Of a stretch of DNA of 54,447 bases, positions 40,046 through 48,990 are shown one piece after another. The position numbers and the translations under genes are program-made. A model generated the notes under the pieces. The model did no database searches. It was not told the origin of the DNA and was given only the letters and a program-made list of their open reading frames with translations. The stretch comes from Candidatus Peregrinibacteria bacterium (GTDB lineage Bacteria; Patescibacteriota; Gracilibacteria; UBA1369; PNNO01), in NCBI GenBank assembly GCA_016928915.1, contig JAFGJT010000013.1, positions 1 through 54,447 of the forward strand. The letters run 5' to 3'. Numbering within the stretch: the stretch's first letter is position 1; the number at the start of each line of letters is the position of its first letter.

Positions 40046-40074
40046 TTGTGGTCGGGGAATCGCTTTAATATGAT
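40046..40074 (+). promoter_or_regulatory. Possible promoter for the ferredoxin gene
   Basis: TTGTGG (40046-40051) and TATGAT (40069-40074) are 17 bases apart. The leader to the start codon at 40196 would be about 115 bases. Nothing else is seen in the 205-base gap 39991-40195. Confidence 0.35.
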
Positions 40075-40195
40075 ATCTCTTATTTCCTTTAAATCAAAAT
40101 TTTATTGCCCAACGTATCAAAGCTGTTAAATAATCATTTGCAAATAGCGGCCAGGGCTAATAAAATCAAAGAGTGATTCATTAACACCAAATTTT

Positions 40196-40390
40196 ATGCA
40201 GGGAGCTTACGTTGACCCGGACAAATGTATTGGCTGCACTTTATGCGTTTCAATCAGCCCCAAAATTTTTGAGATGCAGCCGGACGGAAAATCAAAAGCG
40301 GTTAATCCCACGGCCGAAGCAACCGATGTTATTGAAAAGGCAATTGCGGCATGTCCGGTGCAGGCTATCAGCATGAAAGATTATAATTAA
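40196..40390 (+). CDS. Single-cluster [4Fe-4S] ferredoxin
   Basis: The 64-residue product has DKCIGCTLCVSISPKIF and a distant CPVQAIS, giving four cysteines for one [4Fe-4S] cluster in the small-ferredoxin fold. The usual fourth cysteine of the first motif is replaced by SP (CVSISP), as expected for a one-cluster protein. It is a soluble one-electron carrier. No reductase is beside it; the two-subunit [NiFe] hydrogenase at 28-30 kb lacks its own cofactor subunit and is a possible partner, which is inference. It lies 12 bases before the DoxX-like gene. Confidence 0.9.
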   Translation: MQGAYVDPDKCIGCTLCVSISPKIFEMQPDGKSKAVNPTAEATDVIEKAIAACPVQAISMKDYN

Positions 40391-40402
40391 AAAATCAAAA
40401 TC

Positions 40403-41308
40403 ATGGCTGAAGGAGACCATATTTCATGGTGTATTGTTCCGACCGTCATTGCTGTGGCTGTTTTGATTATTGCTGTTTTTCTTGAATTTTTTGCGCGCAA
40501 AAATCCGGCCATACGAAAACTTGCCGAAACATTAAAATCGGGAGCATTTCTTTCTCCCACCATTATTTCAATCACAATCGGATTTTTGCTTATAATAAGC
40601 AGCTGGCATAATTTTTTATTTGCGCCCGGGCTGGGGCTTGATGAATCTTTAACAGCGCAAATAATTAGATACTCGCAGGCTGTTATTGGTATAGGTTTAG
40701 TGCTCGGATTATTTATTAGATACCTTACGCTTGGCATTATTGTGCTGTTTATTGCGGGGTTTTTTATTTTTCCGGCGCTTTCAATGCTCGATTACCTGAT
40801 TTATCCCGGGATAGGTGTGTTTTTATTTTTGATCCATCGCGATGTACTTAGTTCGGCATTTATTTTTCATCCGATAGAAAAAAAAGAATTCCTGGACAAA
40901 TATCGCAAATTCGCACTTCCCATTTTAAGATTTTTAGCGGGGCTGGGGCTTGCGTATGCAGCTTTTCATCACAATATTTTTGACACATCCGGCGCTTTAA
41001 AATTTCTGCAGGAAAAACCCACGCTTAATTTTATGCAGAATGTTTTTGGTTTCAGCAATTTTACTAATACCTATTTTATTTTTACCACAGGAGTTTTTGG
41101 CATGCTGGCAGGTATAATTTTAATGTTCGGTCTGCTTGAAAGATTTTCCGCGTCAATTATCGGAATAGGACTTTTAATAATGGCAATAATTATGGGATGG
41201 TCGTTTTTGCCGCTTGCCATTCCGTATTTTGCTGTAATATACAGTGTTATTACCGGCAATCAGTTTGAGGAAAGAGAGATTTTTGATAAATCCGTCAAGC
41301 CCAGTTGA
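40403..41308 (+). CDS. DoxX-like polytopic membrane protein
   Basis: The 301-residue product has about nine hydrophobic helices in two similar halves, one at about 10-150 and one at about 165-290. The loops carry SWHNFLFAPGLGL and SGALKFLQEK. The pattern resembles DoxX/DoxD-type proteins, several of which work near quinone or redox partners. No catalytic residue or heme site can be named. It starts 12 bases after the ferredoxin gene, so the two are probably co-transcribed and a redox role is possible. The next gene (DHH) follows after 49 bases. Confidence 0.65.
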   Translation: MAEGDHISWCIVPTVIAVAVLIIAVFLEFFARKNPAIRKLAETLKSGAFLSPTIISITIGFLLIISSWHNFLFAPGLGLDESLTAQIIRYSQAVIGIGLVLGLFIRYLTLGIIVLFIAGFFIFPALSMLDYLIYPGIGVFLFLIHRDVLSSAFIFHPIEKKEFLDKYRKFALPILRFLAGLGLAYAAFHHNIFDTSGALKFLQEKPTLNFMQNVFGFSNFTNTYFIFTTGVFGMLAGIILMFGLLERFSASIIGIGLLIMAIIMGWSFLPLAIPYFAVIYSVITGNQFEEREIFDKSVKPS

Positions 41309-41357
41309 TTGCCTTAATCAGCCGCAGTTTTTACAATAGTTTCCTTAGCCCGGGCTC

Positions 41358-42305
41358 ATGGAAGATGCTTTTAAAATTATCGATCAATCCGAAAAGATAC
41401 TCATTCTATCGCACAGAAACCCCGACGGCGACACAATCGGTGCAAATCTGGCATTACATAATGTTCTTGCGGTAAACGGAAAACAGGTAATCTCGGCCTG
41501 CGCGGACCAGATCCCATTCTCGCTGGTTTTTCTGCCTGGGTCGTCAAAGATTTTAATCAATCTTCCCGATGATAAGCCTGATCTGATCATTACTGTTGAC
41601 GCAAGCAGCCCCGCCCAGCTTAAATACGAGAATATAATCACAACAATTCAAAAAAAAGATATTCCTGTTTTAAACATTGATCATCATGCAACTAACAAAA
41701 AATTCGGAACAGAAAATCTGGTTGATGTGAATGCAGCTTCAACCACTGAAGTTTTGTATAATTTTTTTAAATTCATGGAGATAGGAATTACTCCGCAAAT
41801 TGCCACATGTCTTCTTGCCGGGCTCTATTCCGATACCGGAAGTTTTATGCATTCAAACACAAGCAGATCTTCATTTGATATAGCTTCGGATCTTATGAGT
41901 AAAGGCGCCAGCCTTTCGTTTATAATAGAAAATATGTTTAAAACCCATACTGTTGAGCAGCTGCGTTTGTGGGGGCGTGTGCTTGAAAACGCACGCAAAA
42001 ACAAAAACGGATCAATTGTTTCAAAGGTTACACAGTCCGATTTTGATGAAACCCAATCTTCACCGCGCGATCTCACCGGGATAATAAATTATTTAAATTC
42101 CGTTCCGAACACAAAAATGACCATTCTTCTTGCGGAAGACACAAAAGGCAATGTAAAAGGATCAATCAGAACACAAAACAATAAAATTGACGCCACAAAA
42201 ATAAGCGGAAAATTTGGAGGCGGCGGGCACGCAAAAGCCGCGGGATTTACAATCCCGGGCAAAATAATCTCTGAAGAGGTTTGGCGTATAGAAAAATTGG
42301 ATTGA
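41358..42305 (+). CDS. DHH-family phosphoesterase (NrnA-like)
   Basis: The 315-residue product is a DHH/DHHA1 protein like NrnA, which degrades short oligoribonucleotides and, in some species, pAp. Metal-binding motifs are complete: LSHRNPDGDTIGANLALH, ITVDASSP, the name-giving NIDHHATNKKFG and LLAGLYSDTGSF. The substrate-binding DHHA1 domain ends with GKFGGGGHAKAAGFTI. It is cytoplasmic, with no signal or membrane helix. RecJ is much longer, and the size fits NrnA-type enzymes. No strong promoter is seen upstream. Confidence 0.9.
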   Translation: MEDAFKIIDQSEKILILSHRNPDGDTIGANLALHNVLAVNGKQVISACADQIPFSLVFLPGSSKILINLPDDKPDLIITVDASSPAQLKYENIITTIQKKDIPVLNIDHHATNKKFGTENLVDVNAASTTEVLYNFFKFMEIGITPQIATCLLAGLYSDTGSFMHSNTSRSSFDIASDLMSKGASLSFIIENMFKTHTVEQLRLWGRVLENARKNKNGSIVSKVTQSDFDETQSSPRDLTGIINYLNSVPNTKMTILLAEDTKGNVKGSIRTQNNKIDATKISGKFGGGGHAKAAGFTIPGKIISEEVWRIEKLD

Positions 42306-42357
42306 TTTAAATTTTACACGTAGTAAAATTTTGTTAGAAGCCTCTAAATAATCAATT

Positions 42358-42543
42358 ATGTTTGGCAACACTCCATGTTACTGCAAAGGTATAATTTTTA
42401 TTGTTTTGGGTCTTTTACTGCTGCTTGAAAATCTGCAGATAATACAACTCGGCATCATGCCGTACTGGCCCGCAATGTTTATACTTTTCGGCATATGCTA
42501 CATGCTGCCGTGCTGCATGTGCGTAAGAAAGGAAAAAAAATAA
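42358..42543 (+). CDS. Small two-helix membrane protein
   Basis: The 61-residue product has two hydrophobic segments (about 10-27 and 35-52) and a basic C-terminus. GIIFIVLGLLLLLENLQI and YWPAMFILFGICYML resemble the N-terminal membrane part of LiaI/LiaF-like envelope-stress proteins, where a WP pair is typical. Five cysteines in two clusters (CYC near the start, CCMC near the end) flank the helices and are unusual; metal or lipid attachment is speculation. It sits between the DHH and deaminase genes. Confidence 0.65.
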   Translation: MFGNTPCYCKGIIFIVLGLLLLLENLQIIQLGIMPYWPAMFILFGICYMLPCCMCVRKEKK

Positions 42544-42603
42544 GTATTTCCTTTTATTATGTGTTATATTTTTTTATGATTAAAACATAAAATATTTTTC
42601 TTT

Positions 42604-43098
42604 ATGCCAATTACCAAAAACGATCTTAAATATTTAAAGATCATTGACAAAATGGAGCCGAAAGCCAAATGTTTAAGAGCAAAAATCGCGGCCTGTATTG
42701 TAAAAGACGGCAAAGTGCTTGTTAAGCACTGCAACGACTGGCATCCGGAATATGATTGCAGAAAGATCGGCTGTATAAGAAACAAAATGAAGCTTAAATC
42801 CGGCACAAGGCGTGAAATCTGCTATGGCATATGCGCCGAACAGTGGTGTTTTGCAATTGCTTCAAAGAAAAATATAAATATTAAAGGGGCCACCATTTAC
42901 ATTACCAAACATCCGTGCAGGGTGTGTTCAAGCATCATTGCCGAATCCGGTATAAAAAGAGTTGTTTTTCAGGAAGGTTACCCCGAAGTGCTTCCCCATT
43001 TTGACATATTAAAAGACAGGGGTATTAAAGTGGAACAGGGGCCGAATATTATTTATCCAAAAAGCGCGAAACCCGCACTTAAAAAATGGGCTGTTTAA
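42604..43098 (+). CDS. Zinc-dependent cytidine/deoxycytidylate deaminase-like protein
   Basis: The 164-residue product has the deaminase zinc site: CAEQWCFA (the C/H-A-E motif) and HPCRVCSSII (PCxxC). The family converts dCMP to dUMP or deaminates related bases. An extra Cys-containing stretch (WHPEYDCRKIGCIRNKMK) before the active site matches the second zinc site of ComEB/dCMP deaminases. The end of the gene overlaps the end of convergent pepA by 4 bases. Substrate choice between dCMP and a free nucleoside is not certain. Confidence 0.85.
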   Translation: MPITKNDLKYLKIIDKMEPKAKCLRAKIAACIVKDGKVLVKHCNDWHPEYDCRKIGCIRNKMKLKSGTRREICYGICAEQWCFAIASKKNINIKGATIYITKHPCRVCSSIIAESGIKRVVFQEGYPEVLPHFDILKDRGIKVEQGPNIIYPKSAKPALKKWAV

Positions 43099-44588
43099 AA
43101 TTTTTTCAAAAATTCTATGAACATGCGCACTCCAAAACCGGTTGCCATGGATAAGTCATATGCTTTTGGTCTATCCACATATGCCACTCCCGCAATATCT
43201 ATATGCGCCCATTTGCTTTTACCTACAAAAAACTGCAAAAAAGCTCCTGCTTTCATTGTGCCTCCAAGATATGCAGTGCCGTCATCGGCGTTACGATAAT
43301 CGGCAATTTTGCCTTTCATTATTTCTGAAAATTCTTTATGCATGGGCATTTCCCACAAAAGTTCGTCAGTTTTATTTCCGGCTTTAATAAGAGCATCAAT
43401 TAACTTTTTATCATTTCCCTCAACCGCGGCGTACCTGTCACCAAGAGCAATTATGCAGGCCCCCGTTAATGTTGCTATATCAACAACATAGCCCGGTGTG
43501 TATTTTTCAACGCCATAGCTTAACGCGTCAGCAAGAATTAATCTGCCCTCAGCATCGGTATTGCGTATTTCAACCGTTTTGCCGTTGTATGCGGTTAATA
43601 CTTCCGATGGTTTCATTGCTTCAGCATCTATTAAATTCTCCGTAAGAGGGATAATGCCTATAACCCGTTTTTTAATATTTAATTTTTTAAGCAGCCTGAA
43701 AACCCCAAGAACCACAGATCCGCCGGCTTTATCCTGCTGCATGTCTTCTATTGCTTTGAGGGGCTTGAGATTATATCCGCCGCTGTCAAAAATAAGCCCT
43801 TTTCCCACAAGCATAACCGGATTTTTATATTCTTCTTTTTTCAATCCTTTAGGTGAATAATCAAGAACTATCATTTTTGCGCCGTCACGATTTCTGCTTC
43901 CGCGGTTTACAGCCAGAATTAAACCCATTTTTAATTTTTCCAGTTCTTTTTTTTCCAGAATTTTTATACTGTAACCGTTCTGCTTTGCCACTTCTCTGGC
44001 TTTTTCGGCAAAAACAGCGGTGCTTATAATATTCGGGGGAGCGTTTACAAAATCTCTTGTTTCATTAACAGCCTGCGCGGTTAAAAATGCTTCTTCGGCT
44101 TCTTTTTTGTATTTTTCATGCTTTCCACTTATTAACACGACCTCATCAAAAAGATTCTGTGTGGCTTTTTCATTAAATTTTCCGGTCTTGTACTTTGCGG
44201 GAGTGTAGTTGATCAAACATATTCCTTCCGTTATTTCTTTTACAAATTTTTCAAGATTTTTGGGGATAAAAACGCCGATTTTTTTATGCGTTTTAGAAAG
44301 AAGACTTTTCATTTTGCCGGCCGCCAATTCACGCACTTCGCTGTTTTTTAGTTTTGAAGGATCTCCAAATCCGATAAAACAAACTTTCTTAGGCAGATTT
44401 TTTGCAGCACTGTTGACCATAACTTCATATTCACCTTTTTTCCCGCTCAACAGTTTATTCTTTTTAAGATCCGAAAATATTTTTTTTAATTCAGAGTTGT
44501 ATTCATTTAAAAAACCGGTATTGGAAAAACCCGGACAAAGAAGTAAATCAATATTCGAATTTGGGCTTTTAGAAAAGGAAATTTTCAT
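43095..44588 (-). CDS. pepA: Leucyl aminopeptidase (M17 family)
   Basis: M17 peptidases remove N-terminal residues from peptides with two metals. The 497-residue product has an N-terminal regulatory domain (about 1-170) and the catalytic domain with VGKGLIFDSGGYNLKP, the lysine-bearing MQQDKAGGSVVLG and NTDAEGRLILADALSYG. GYVVDIATLTGACIIALG and HIDIAGVAYVDRPKAYDLSMATGFGVRM complete the site. The length is typical. It is a single minus-strand gene separated by 43 bases from the nudix gene and convergent with the deaminase gene. A cytoplasmic role in peptide recycling is likely. Confidence 0.95.
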   Translation of the reverse strand: MKISFSKSPNSNIDLLLCPGFSNTGFLNEYNSELKKIFSDLKKNKLLSGKKGEYEVMVNSAAKNLPKKVCFIGFGDPSKLKNSEVRELAAGKMKSLLSKTHKKIGVFIPKNLEKFVKEITEGICLINYTPAKYKTGKFNEKATQNLFDEVVLISGKHEKYKKEAEEAFLTAQAVNETRDFVNAPPNIISTAVFAEKAREVAKQNGYSIKILEKKELEKLKMGLILAVNRGSRNRDGAKMIVLDYSPKGLKKEEYKNPVMLVGKGLIFDSGGYNLKPLKAIEDMQQDKAGGSVVLGVFRLLKKLNIKKRVIGIIPLTENLIDAEAMKPSEVLTAYNGKTVEIRNTDAEGRLILADALSYGVEKYTPGYVVDIATLTGACIIALGDRYAAVEGNDKKLIDALIKAGNKTDELLWEMPMHKEFSEIMKGKIADYRNADDGTAYLGGTMKAGAFLQFFVGKSKWAHIDIAGVAYVDRPKAYDLSMATGFGVRMFIEFLKKF

Positions 44589-44631
44589 GTCGGAAAAAAC
44601 TTAAGAAATATACTCATTAAATATATAGAAT

Positions 44632-45060
44632 TTATTTTAGTTTGTCGATATGTTTTTTGGCTTTCATAACTATTTCTTTGACATTCTTAAATGTAATTTT
44701 TTTTACAGCTTCATCGAAAGGCAGCCATATAAAATCCTGATGTTCATCGGAAATTTTAATTTTTCTATCATGTGATTTTACCAGAAAAAAAACAACTGTT
44801 TTTGAGACGAGCTCTTTTTCGTGGGCTTTTTTGCGCGTAAAAAAATAATGAATGCTTTCTTTAAAACCCTTAAGAATTTTAATATTCTTGAGACCGGTTT
44901 CTTCTTCGAGTTCACGTAAAGCTGTTTTAATTTCATCTTCGCCTTCTTCAATATGGCCTTTGGGCAGATCCCAGTGGCCTTCGGGATAATGCAGGAGCAG
45001 AATTTCAGCTCCCGGCTGATAACATACGACTGTCCCGCATGATTTTTCGTGTATCGTCAT
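44632..45060 (-). CDS. Nudix hydrolase, diadenosine tetraphosphatase-like
   Basis: The 142-residue product carries a complete Nudix box: GHIEEGEDEIKTALRELEEETGL fits GX5EX7REUXEEXGU. The preceding HWDLPKGHIEEG and the opening KSCGTVVCY recall bis(5'-nucleosyl)-tetraphosphatases, which clear Ap4A. A later FFLVKSHDR and HQDFIWLPFDEA also fit that subgroup. The start overlaps the end of rnc by 4 bases, so it is the last gene of the six-gene operon that begins with the BI-1 gene. Confidence 0.88.
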   Translation of the reverse strand: MTIHEKSCGTVVCYQPGAEILLLHYPEGHWDLPKGHIEEGEDEIKTALRELEEETGLKNIKILKGFKESIHYFFTRKKAHEKELVSKTVVFFLVKSHDRKIKISDEHQDFIWLPFDEAVKKITFKNVKEIVMKAKKHIDKLK

Positions 45061-45767
45061 AGTTTAAGTTTATCCCAGTTAATCCGGGCAAGTGCATTCC
45101 TGGCAGCGTCTTCTTCGGCTTTTTGCTTACTGGATCCTTCTCCCTCACCAACCTTTTTATCCCCAATATAAACAGCCATCATAAAACGCTTCGCATGATC
45201 CGGACCCCATTCCTTAATAAATTTATATTCCGGTGTCATGGAAATTTTTTCCTGCGCAAGCTCCTGAAAATGTGATTTCGCATCAATATGCAGACCTGCT
45301 TCAAGTATCTGCTCAAGTCTTTCAAGAATATATTTTGAAATAAAATTATGTGATGTTTTATAACCATGATCAAGGTAAATAGCTCCTATCAATGCTTCGA
45401 GCGTATTTGCCAGAATATAATTCTTTTTTCTTCCTCCTGATTTTTCTTCTCCCCTGCTTAAGTAAAGATAATTGCCGAGAGAAAGTTCGTTGGCTATTAA
45501 TGCAAGATTTTTCCCCTGAACAAGGGCTGATCTCCAATTGGTTAAAACTCCCTCGGGATTATGAGGATATGTTTTATATAAATATTCCGTTACCGCAAGT
45601 TCAAGCACCGCGTCCCCAAGGAATTCAAGCCGTTCATTTGACTCGTTTTTATCCCTGTATTCATTAATAAATGATTTATGAACAAACGCAAGATCAAGAA
45701 GATCTTTATTTTTAAAAGCGAAACCCAGGAGTTTTTCAAGATTTTCGTATCTGTTTGGTTTTTTCAT
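45057..45767 (-). CDS. rnc: Ribonuclease III
   Basis: RNase III cuts double-stranded RNA in rRNA and mRNA processing. The 236 residues show the nine-residue signature ERLEFLGDA and the second acidic site [14 protein letters not shown] in the catalytic domain (about 1-155). A C-terminal dsRNA-binding domain has [12 protein letters not shown] and a final [18 protein letters not shown]. The gene overlaps nusB by 32 bases and the nudix gene by 4, a tight RNA-processing cluster. Confidence 0.96.
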   Translation of the reverse strand: MKKPNRYENLEKLLGFAFKNKDLLDLAFVHKSFINEYRDKNESNERLEFLGDAVLELAVTEYLYKTYPHNPEGVLTNWRSALVQGKNLALIANELSLGNYLYLSRGEEKSGGRKKNYILANTLEALIGAIYLDHGYKTSHNFISKYILERLEQILEAGLHIDAKSHFQELAQEKISMTPEYKFIKEWGPDHAKRFMMAVYIGDKKVGEGEGSSKQKAEEDAARNALARINWDKLKL

Positions 45768-46218
45768 CTTTTAAATTAACTTTATATTTTGTCATAACCG
45801 AACTCAGCACTCCGTTAATAAATTTTGAAGCATTGGTGTCGGCATATGATTTTGCAATTTCTATTGCCTCGTTTATCGCTACAATAGGCGGGATATCCTT
45901 TGCGAAAACAATCTCATAAATACCTATTTCAAGTATGGCGCGGTCAACGGGCGCTATTTTCTCCACAGGCCATTCCGGAGCGTTTTCTTGCATGATCTTT
46001 AAAATTTCTTTTCTCTTTTTTAAAATTCCGGCAAGTGTAATATCGGCAAAATCGCTTTCCGAAAGCTTTTCCGCAAGCTGATGCACGTTATACTTAAGTA
46101 TTTTTTTCGGGTCGGGCTTTTTAATCTTTAAACTTTTGAGATCAATACCGGAAAGGAACTCATATTCAAAGATTGTCTGCATTACTGCTATCCGTGAAAG
46201 GTGACGGTGGCTGGCCAT
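45736..46218 (-). CDS. nusB: Transcription antitermination factor NusB
   Basis: NusB joins NusE and boxA RNA in rRNA antitermination. The 160 residues are all-helical with the family start [17 protein letters not shown]. The core includes [51 protein letters not shown], its best-conserved part. It lies 6 bases after rpmF and overlaps the start of rnc by 32 bases, a natural grouping for rRNA synthesis and processing. Confidence 0.95.
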   Translation of the reverse strand: MASHRHLSRIAVMQTIFEYEFLSGIDLKSLKIKKPDPKKILKYNVHQLAEKLSESDFADITLAGILKKRKEILKIMQENAPEWPVEKIAPVDRAILEIGIYEIVFAKDIPPIVAINEAIEIAKSYADTNASKFINGVLSSVMTKYKVNLKDEKTKQIRKS

Positions 46219-46224
46219 GCATTC

Positions 46225-46464
46225 TTAAGCTTTAATTTTGGTGATTTTTTCAATTTTCTTGTTCATATCAAACACCTGTCTGCCCTTGTATTTGCCGCAT
46301 TCCTTGCATACATGATGCATTAACTTAGGTGCGCCGCAATTAGGGCATTTGGTTAAATGTACAAGATCTTTAAGGTATTTTTGTTCTTTTTGAACAAATT
46401 TGCTGTGCCTTCGCGAGGATCGTGCTTTGGATGTTTTCTTTTTGGGAACCGGATGCTTTGCCAT
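46225..46464 (-). CDS. rpmF: 50S ribosomal protein L32
   Basis: L32 is a small zinc-containing large-subunit protein. The 79 residues begin MAKHPVPKKKTSKARSSRRH as in the family and hold a CPNCGAPKLMHHVCKECG zinc ribbon with four cysteines, followed by a basic GRQVFDM end. It lies one base after the yceD-like gene, the conserved bacterial yceD-rpmF pairing, and precedes nusB by 6 bases. Confidence 0.96.
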   Translation of the reverse strand: MAKHPVPKKKTSKARSSRRHSKFVQKEQKYLKDLVHLTKCPNCGAPKLMHHVCKECGKYKGRQVFDMNKKIEKITKIKA

Positions 46465-46465
46465 A

Positions 46466-47005
46466 TCAAAACTTGTTATATAATTTTTTTAATACTGAAA
46501 GCGGCTTGTTCTGATAATCGCTGCCTGCGCATTTGCACCTGCCTTTGTTTAAATTGCTTCCGCATTTAGAACAAAGCCCTTTACAGCTTTTTAAGCATAC
46601 TTGAACCTGCGGAAAATGCAAGATAATTTCCTGTCTTAAAAATTCCTTAAGGTCAATAACAAGCCTCTTCATATCAACATAAAAAGTATCAATATCGTCC
46701 ATTTCAATTCCCCTCTGTTTTTCAAAATAATAAACCCTTTCAGCCTGCGGAATTTTCATTTTATAAATAAACTTTGAAAGACATTTTGAACAAATAAGCT
46801 GCAAATTAAGCATAATATTCTCCAAATTTACATGAATCGCATTATCAATTTTCATAAAAGTCACATCAGCCTTAAGCGGTGGTTTAAAAATAATATTTTC
46901 ATCAATAGAAAAAAGTTCGGATTCTTCAAGCTCCATTCTGATCCTGGTGCCATGATCAGCGTGAATAAGCTCACCCACGCCAAAGCTGTATCCTTTCTTT
47001 TGCAT
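46466..47005 (-). CDS. yceD: YceD-family (DUF177) protein
   Basis: The 179-residue product belongs to the YceD/DUF177 family, which is encoded before rpmF in most bacteria and is linked to 23S rRNA accumulation. Family marks are LICSKCLSKFIYKM and the C-terminal Cys-rich end LKSCKGLCSKCGSNLNKGRCKC, which resembles the family's CxGLCxxCGxNLN motif and probably binds zinc. The N-terminal half is beta-rich. The gap to rpmF is one base and to the upstream BI-1 gene 9 bases. Confidence 0.9.
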   Translation of the reverse strand: MQKKGYSFGVGELIHADHGTRIRMELEESELFSIDENIIFKPPLKADVTFMKIDNAIHVNLENIMLNLQLICSKCLSKFIYKMKIPQAERVYYFEKQRGIEMDDIDTFYVDMKRLVIDLKEFLRQEIILHFPQVQVCLKSCKGLCSKCGSNLNKGRCKCAGSDYQNKPLSVLKKLYNKF

Positions 47006-47014
47006 TTAAAAAAA

Positions 47015-47695
47015 TTAATTTCTGTTGCTTAAAAGCAGCCTTAAAATAAAAATAAACAAATTGAAAATATCAAGATAAAGGTGCATGGCAGCATCAATAT
47101 AACTGTCTTCAGGATATTTTTTAAGCATGTTAAAATCATAAACCGCATATCCCGCAAAAAGAATTACACCTATTCCCGAATAAATCATTTCGAACTGATT
47201 TCCCCAGGGAATAAATAAACCAATAAGACCCGTAATAACCATGCCTATAAGGGCGATCATCAAAAATCCGCCAATTCCTTCAAGCGATTTTTTGGTTGTC
47301 CAGCCTATAATGCCCGCTGCGGCAAACATAAGAACAGTAGCAAGAAGGGCTTTTATAACAATCCCTATTCCCCCCGCTACGGTTGCAACCAGCAGAATAG
47401 GGGTAATTGAAACGCCGGTTAAAAAAGCAAAAGCCGAAAATAGCCAGTAATTTAAAGGTTTTCTTTTACTCCACATGCGTGAAGTTAAGATAAGCGCAAA
47501 TTCAGCGATTATAGCAACCCATATTAAAGCCGGGGTTGCAATAAAAGCCTCAAGAAAGTAAGTAAAACTAACCCATACACCCAATACCGAAACCGCGACT
47601 GCCATTGAAAAGGCTGTCATCACTTTTCCGAAGAAGGTGGGGGCAAGGGATGTGCTGGGAGCAACGAATTCAGGTTGTTTATATTGATCTAACAT
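47015..47695 (-). CDS. Bax inhibitor-1/YccA-family membrane protein
   Basis: The 226-residue product has seven hydrophobic helices and the BI-1 family segments: FAFLTGVSITPIL, MFAAAGIIGWTTKKSLEGIGGFL, and near the end YAVYDFNMLKK and AAMHLYLDIFNLFIFILRLL with conserved Asp residues. Bacterial members act as proton-sensitive calcium-leak channels (BsYetJ) or interact with FtsH (YccA). It is the first gene of an operon running through yceD, rpmF, nusB, rnc and nudix, all with gaps under 10 bases or overlaps. A promoter lies 34-62 bases upstream. Confidence 0.92.
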   Translation of the reverse strand: MLDQYKQPEFVAPSTSLAPTFFGKVMTAFSMAVAVSVLGVWVSFTYFLEAFIATPALIWVAIIAEFALILTSRMWSKRKPLNYWLFSAFAFLTGVSITPILLVATVAGGIGIVIKALLATVLMFAAAGIIGWTTKKSLEGIGGFLMIALIGMVITGLIGLFIPWGNQFEMIYSGIGVILFAGYAVYDFNMLKKYPEDSYIDAAMHLYLDIFNLFIFILRLLLSNRN

Positions 47696-47728
47696 ATTAA
47701 ATTTGATTAATTGTTTTTTCGGGATTTG

Positions 47729-47757
47729 ATTTTACATAAATTACGTTTGAAAATCAA
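47729..47757 (-). promoter_or_regulatory. Promoter for the BI-1/yceD/rpmF/nusB/rnc operon
   Basis: On the minus strand TTGATT (47757-47752) and TAAAAT (47734-47729) are 17 bases apart. The gap is shared with the divergent ddl gene. Confidence 0.65.
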
Positions 47758-47797
47758 TTTATGATATATTTGATGCATCAAAATTTAAATAATCATT

Positions 47798-48916
47798 ATG
47801 AAAAATAAAATACGCGTTGCCGTAATTTTCGGCGGAAGAAGCGGCGAGCATGAAGTTTCGGTTGTTTCGGGAACAAATATTATCGAGTCTCTGGACCGGA
47901 ATAAATATGATGTTATACCCATAGGCATAACGAAATTGGGGAAATGGCTGGCGGGCGAAAAGGCTCCCGAAGCTTTTAAAAAAGGTGATTATTCAGATTT
48001 AACACAGGTAACGCTGAATTCGGAAAGCGGAAAAAATGAGCTTTTGCATTTTAAGAACGGACATGTTGAGCGAATGAAAGTTGATATTTTTTTTCCGGCT
48101 CTGCACGGACCCTTTGGCGAAGACGGCACAATTCAGGGGCTTTTTGAAATTGCGAATGTGCCTTATACCGGATGCGGGGTGCTTGCATCGTCGGTGGGCA
48201 TGGACAAACTTGTTACCAAAGCATTGTGGGATCAGGCCGGACTTCCGATCGTGCCTTACATAGGTATCAACAAATCTTCATGGAAAAAAAGTCCGAAAAA
48301 AATCATAAAAAAAATTCTTGATGAACTCGGGATGCCGGTTTTTATCAAACCGGCAAATATGGGGTCTTCTGTAGGGATTTCAAAAGTCAAAAAAGAATCG
48401 GAGCTTAAACGGGCAATTGACCTTGCCTGTGAATTTGACACCAGGATTTTAATTGAAAAAGGATTGAATGTACGTGAACTTGAATGCGCGGTGCTGGGGA
48501 ATGACAGCCCCAAAGCCGCAAGGGTGGGCGAAGTGTTGGTTGGCGGTGAATTTTATGATTACAATGATAAATATGTGAACGGAGTCTCAAAAACACGGGT
48601 TCCCGCGGAAATCACTCCAACTCTTGAAAAAGAAGTTCAAAAAATGGCTTTAAAAGCATATAAACTTCTTGATGCAAGCGGTCTTGCGAGAGTTGATATG
48701 TTTCTTGAAAAAAACACCGGAAAAATTTATATAAACGAAATAAATACTCTGCCGGGTTTTACTTCCATAAGCATGTACCCAAAAATGTGGAACGCATCAG
48801 GAGTTACCTATAAAAAACTTATTGATAAAATTATAGAGTTGGGGTTTGAAAGATACCGTGAAAAACAGCAGAAAAAAATTTCATTTGACGAAGCCGGTGA
48901 TTGGTATGCAAAATAA
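47798..48916 (+). CDS. ddl: D-alanine-D-alanine ligase
   Basis: Ddl joins two D-alanines for the peptidoglycan stem peptide. The 372-residue ATP-grasp enzyme shows VIFGGRSGEHEVSVVS at its start, FFPALHGPFGEDGTIQG, YTGCGVLASSVGMDK, MPVFIKPANMGSSVGISK and the metal site ARVDMFLEKNTGKIYINEINTLPGFT. Length and order match the family; FFPALHG with GEDG is standard. It indicates that this organism builds a peptidoglycan wall, which fits the SLH domains of the 13-16 kb protein. Confidence 0.96.
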   Translation: MKNKIRVAVIFGGRSGEHEVSVVSGTNIIESLDRNKYDVIPIGITKLGKWLAGEKAPEAFKKGDYSDLTQVTLNSESGKNELLHFKNGHVERMKVDIFFPALHGPFGEDGTIQGLFEIANVPYTGCGVLASSVGMDKLVTKALWDQAGLPIVPYIGINKSSWKKSPKKIIKKILDELGMPVFIKPANMGSSVGISKVKKESELKRAIDLACEFDTRILIEKGLNVRELECAVLGNDSPKAARVGEVLVGGEFYDYNDKYVNGVSKTRVPAEITPTLEKEVQKMALKAYKLLDASGLARVDMFLEKNTGKIYINEINTLPGFTSISMYPKMWNASGVTYKKLIDKIIELGFERYREKQQKKISFDEAGDWYAK

Positions 48917-48943
48917 TTGACCAATCAGCAGGGTTTCTATAAT
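48917..48943 (+). promoter_or_regulatory. Possible promoter for the ftsA-like gene
   Basis: TTGACC (48917-48922) and a perfect TATAAT (48938-48943) are separated by 15 bases, shorter than ideal, directly after the ddl stop. Confidence 0.45.
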
Positions 48944-48990
48944 ATATTTGAGCTTTTAAGGGGCATTAGAAAAATCGGCATAATTTTAAA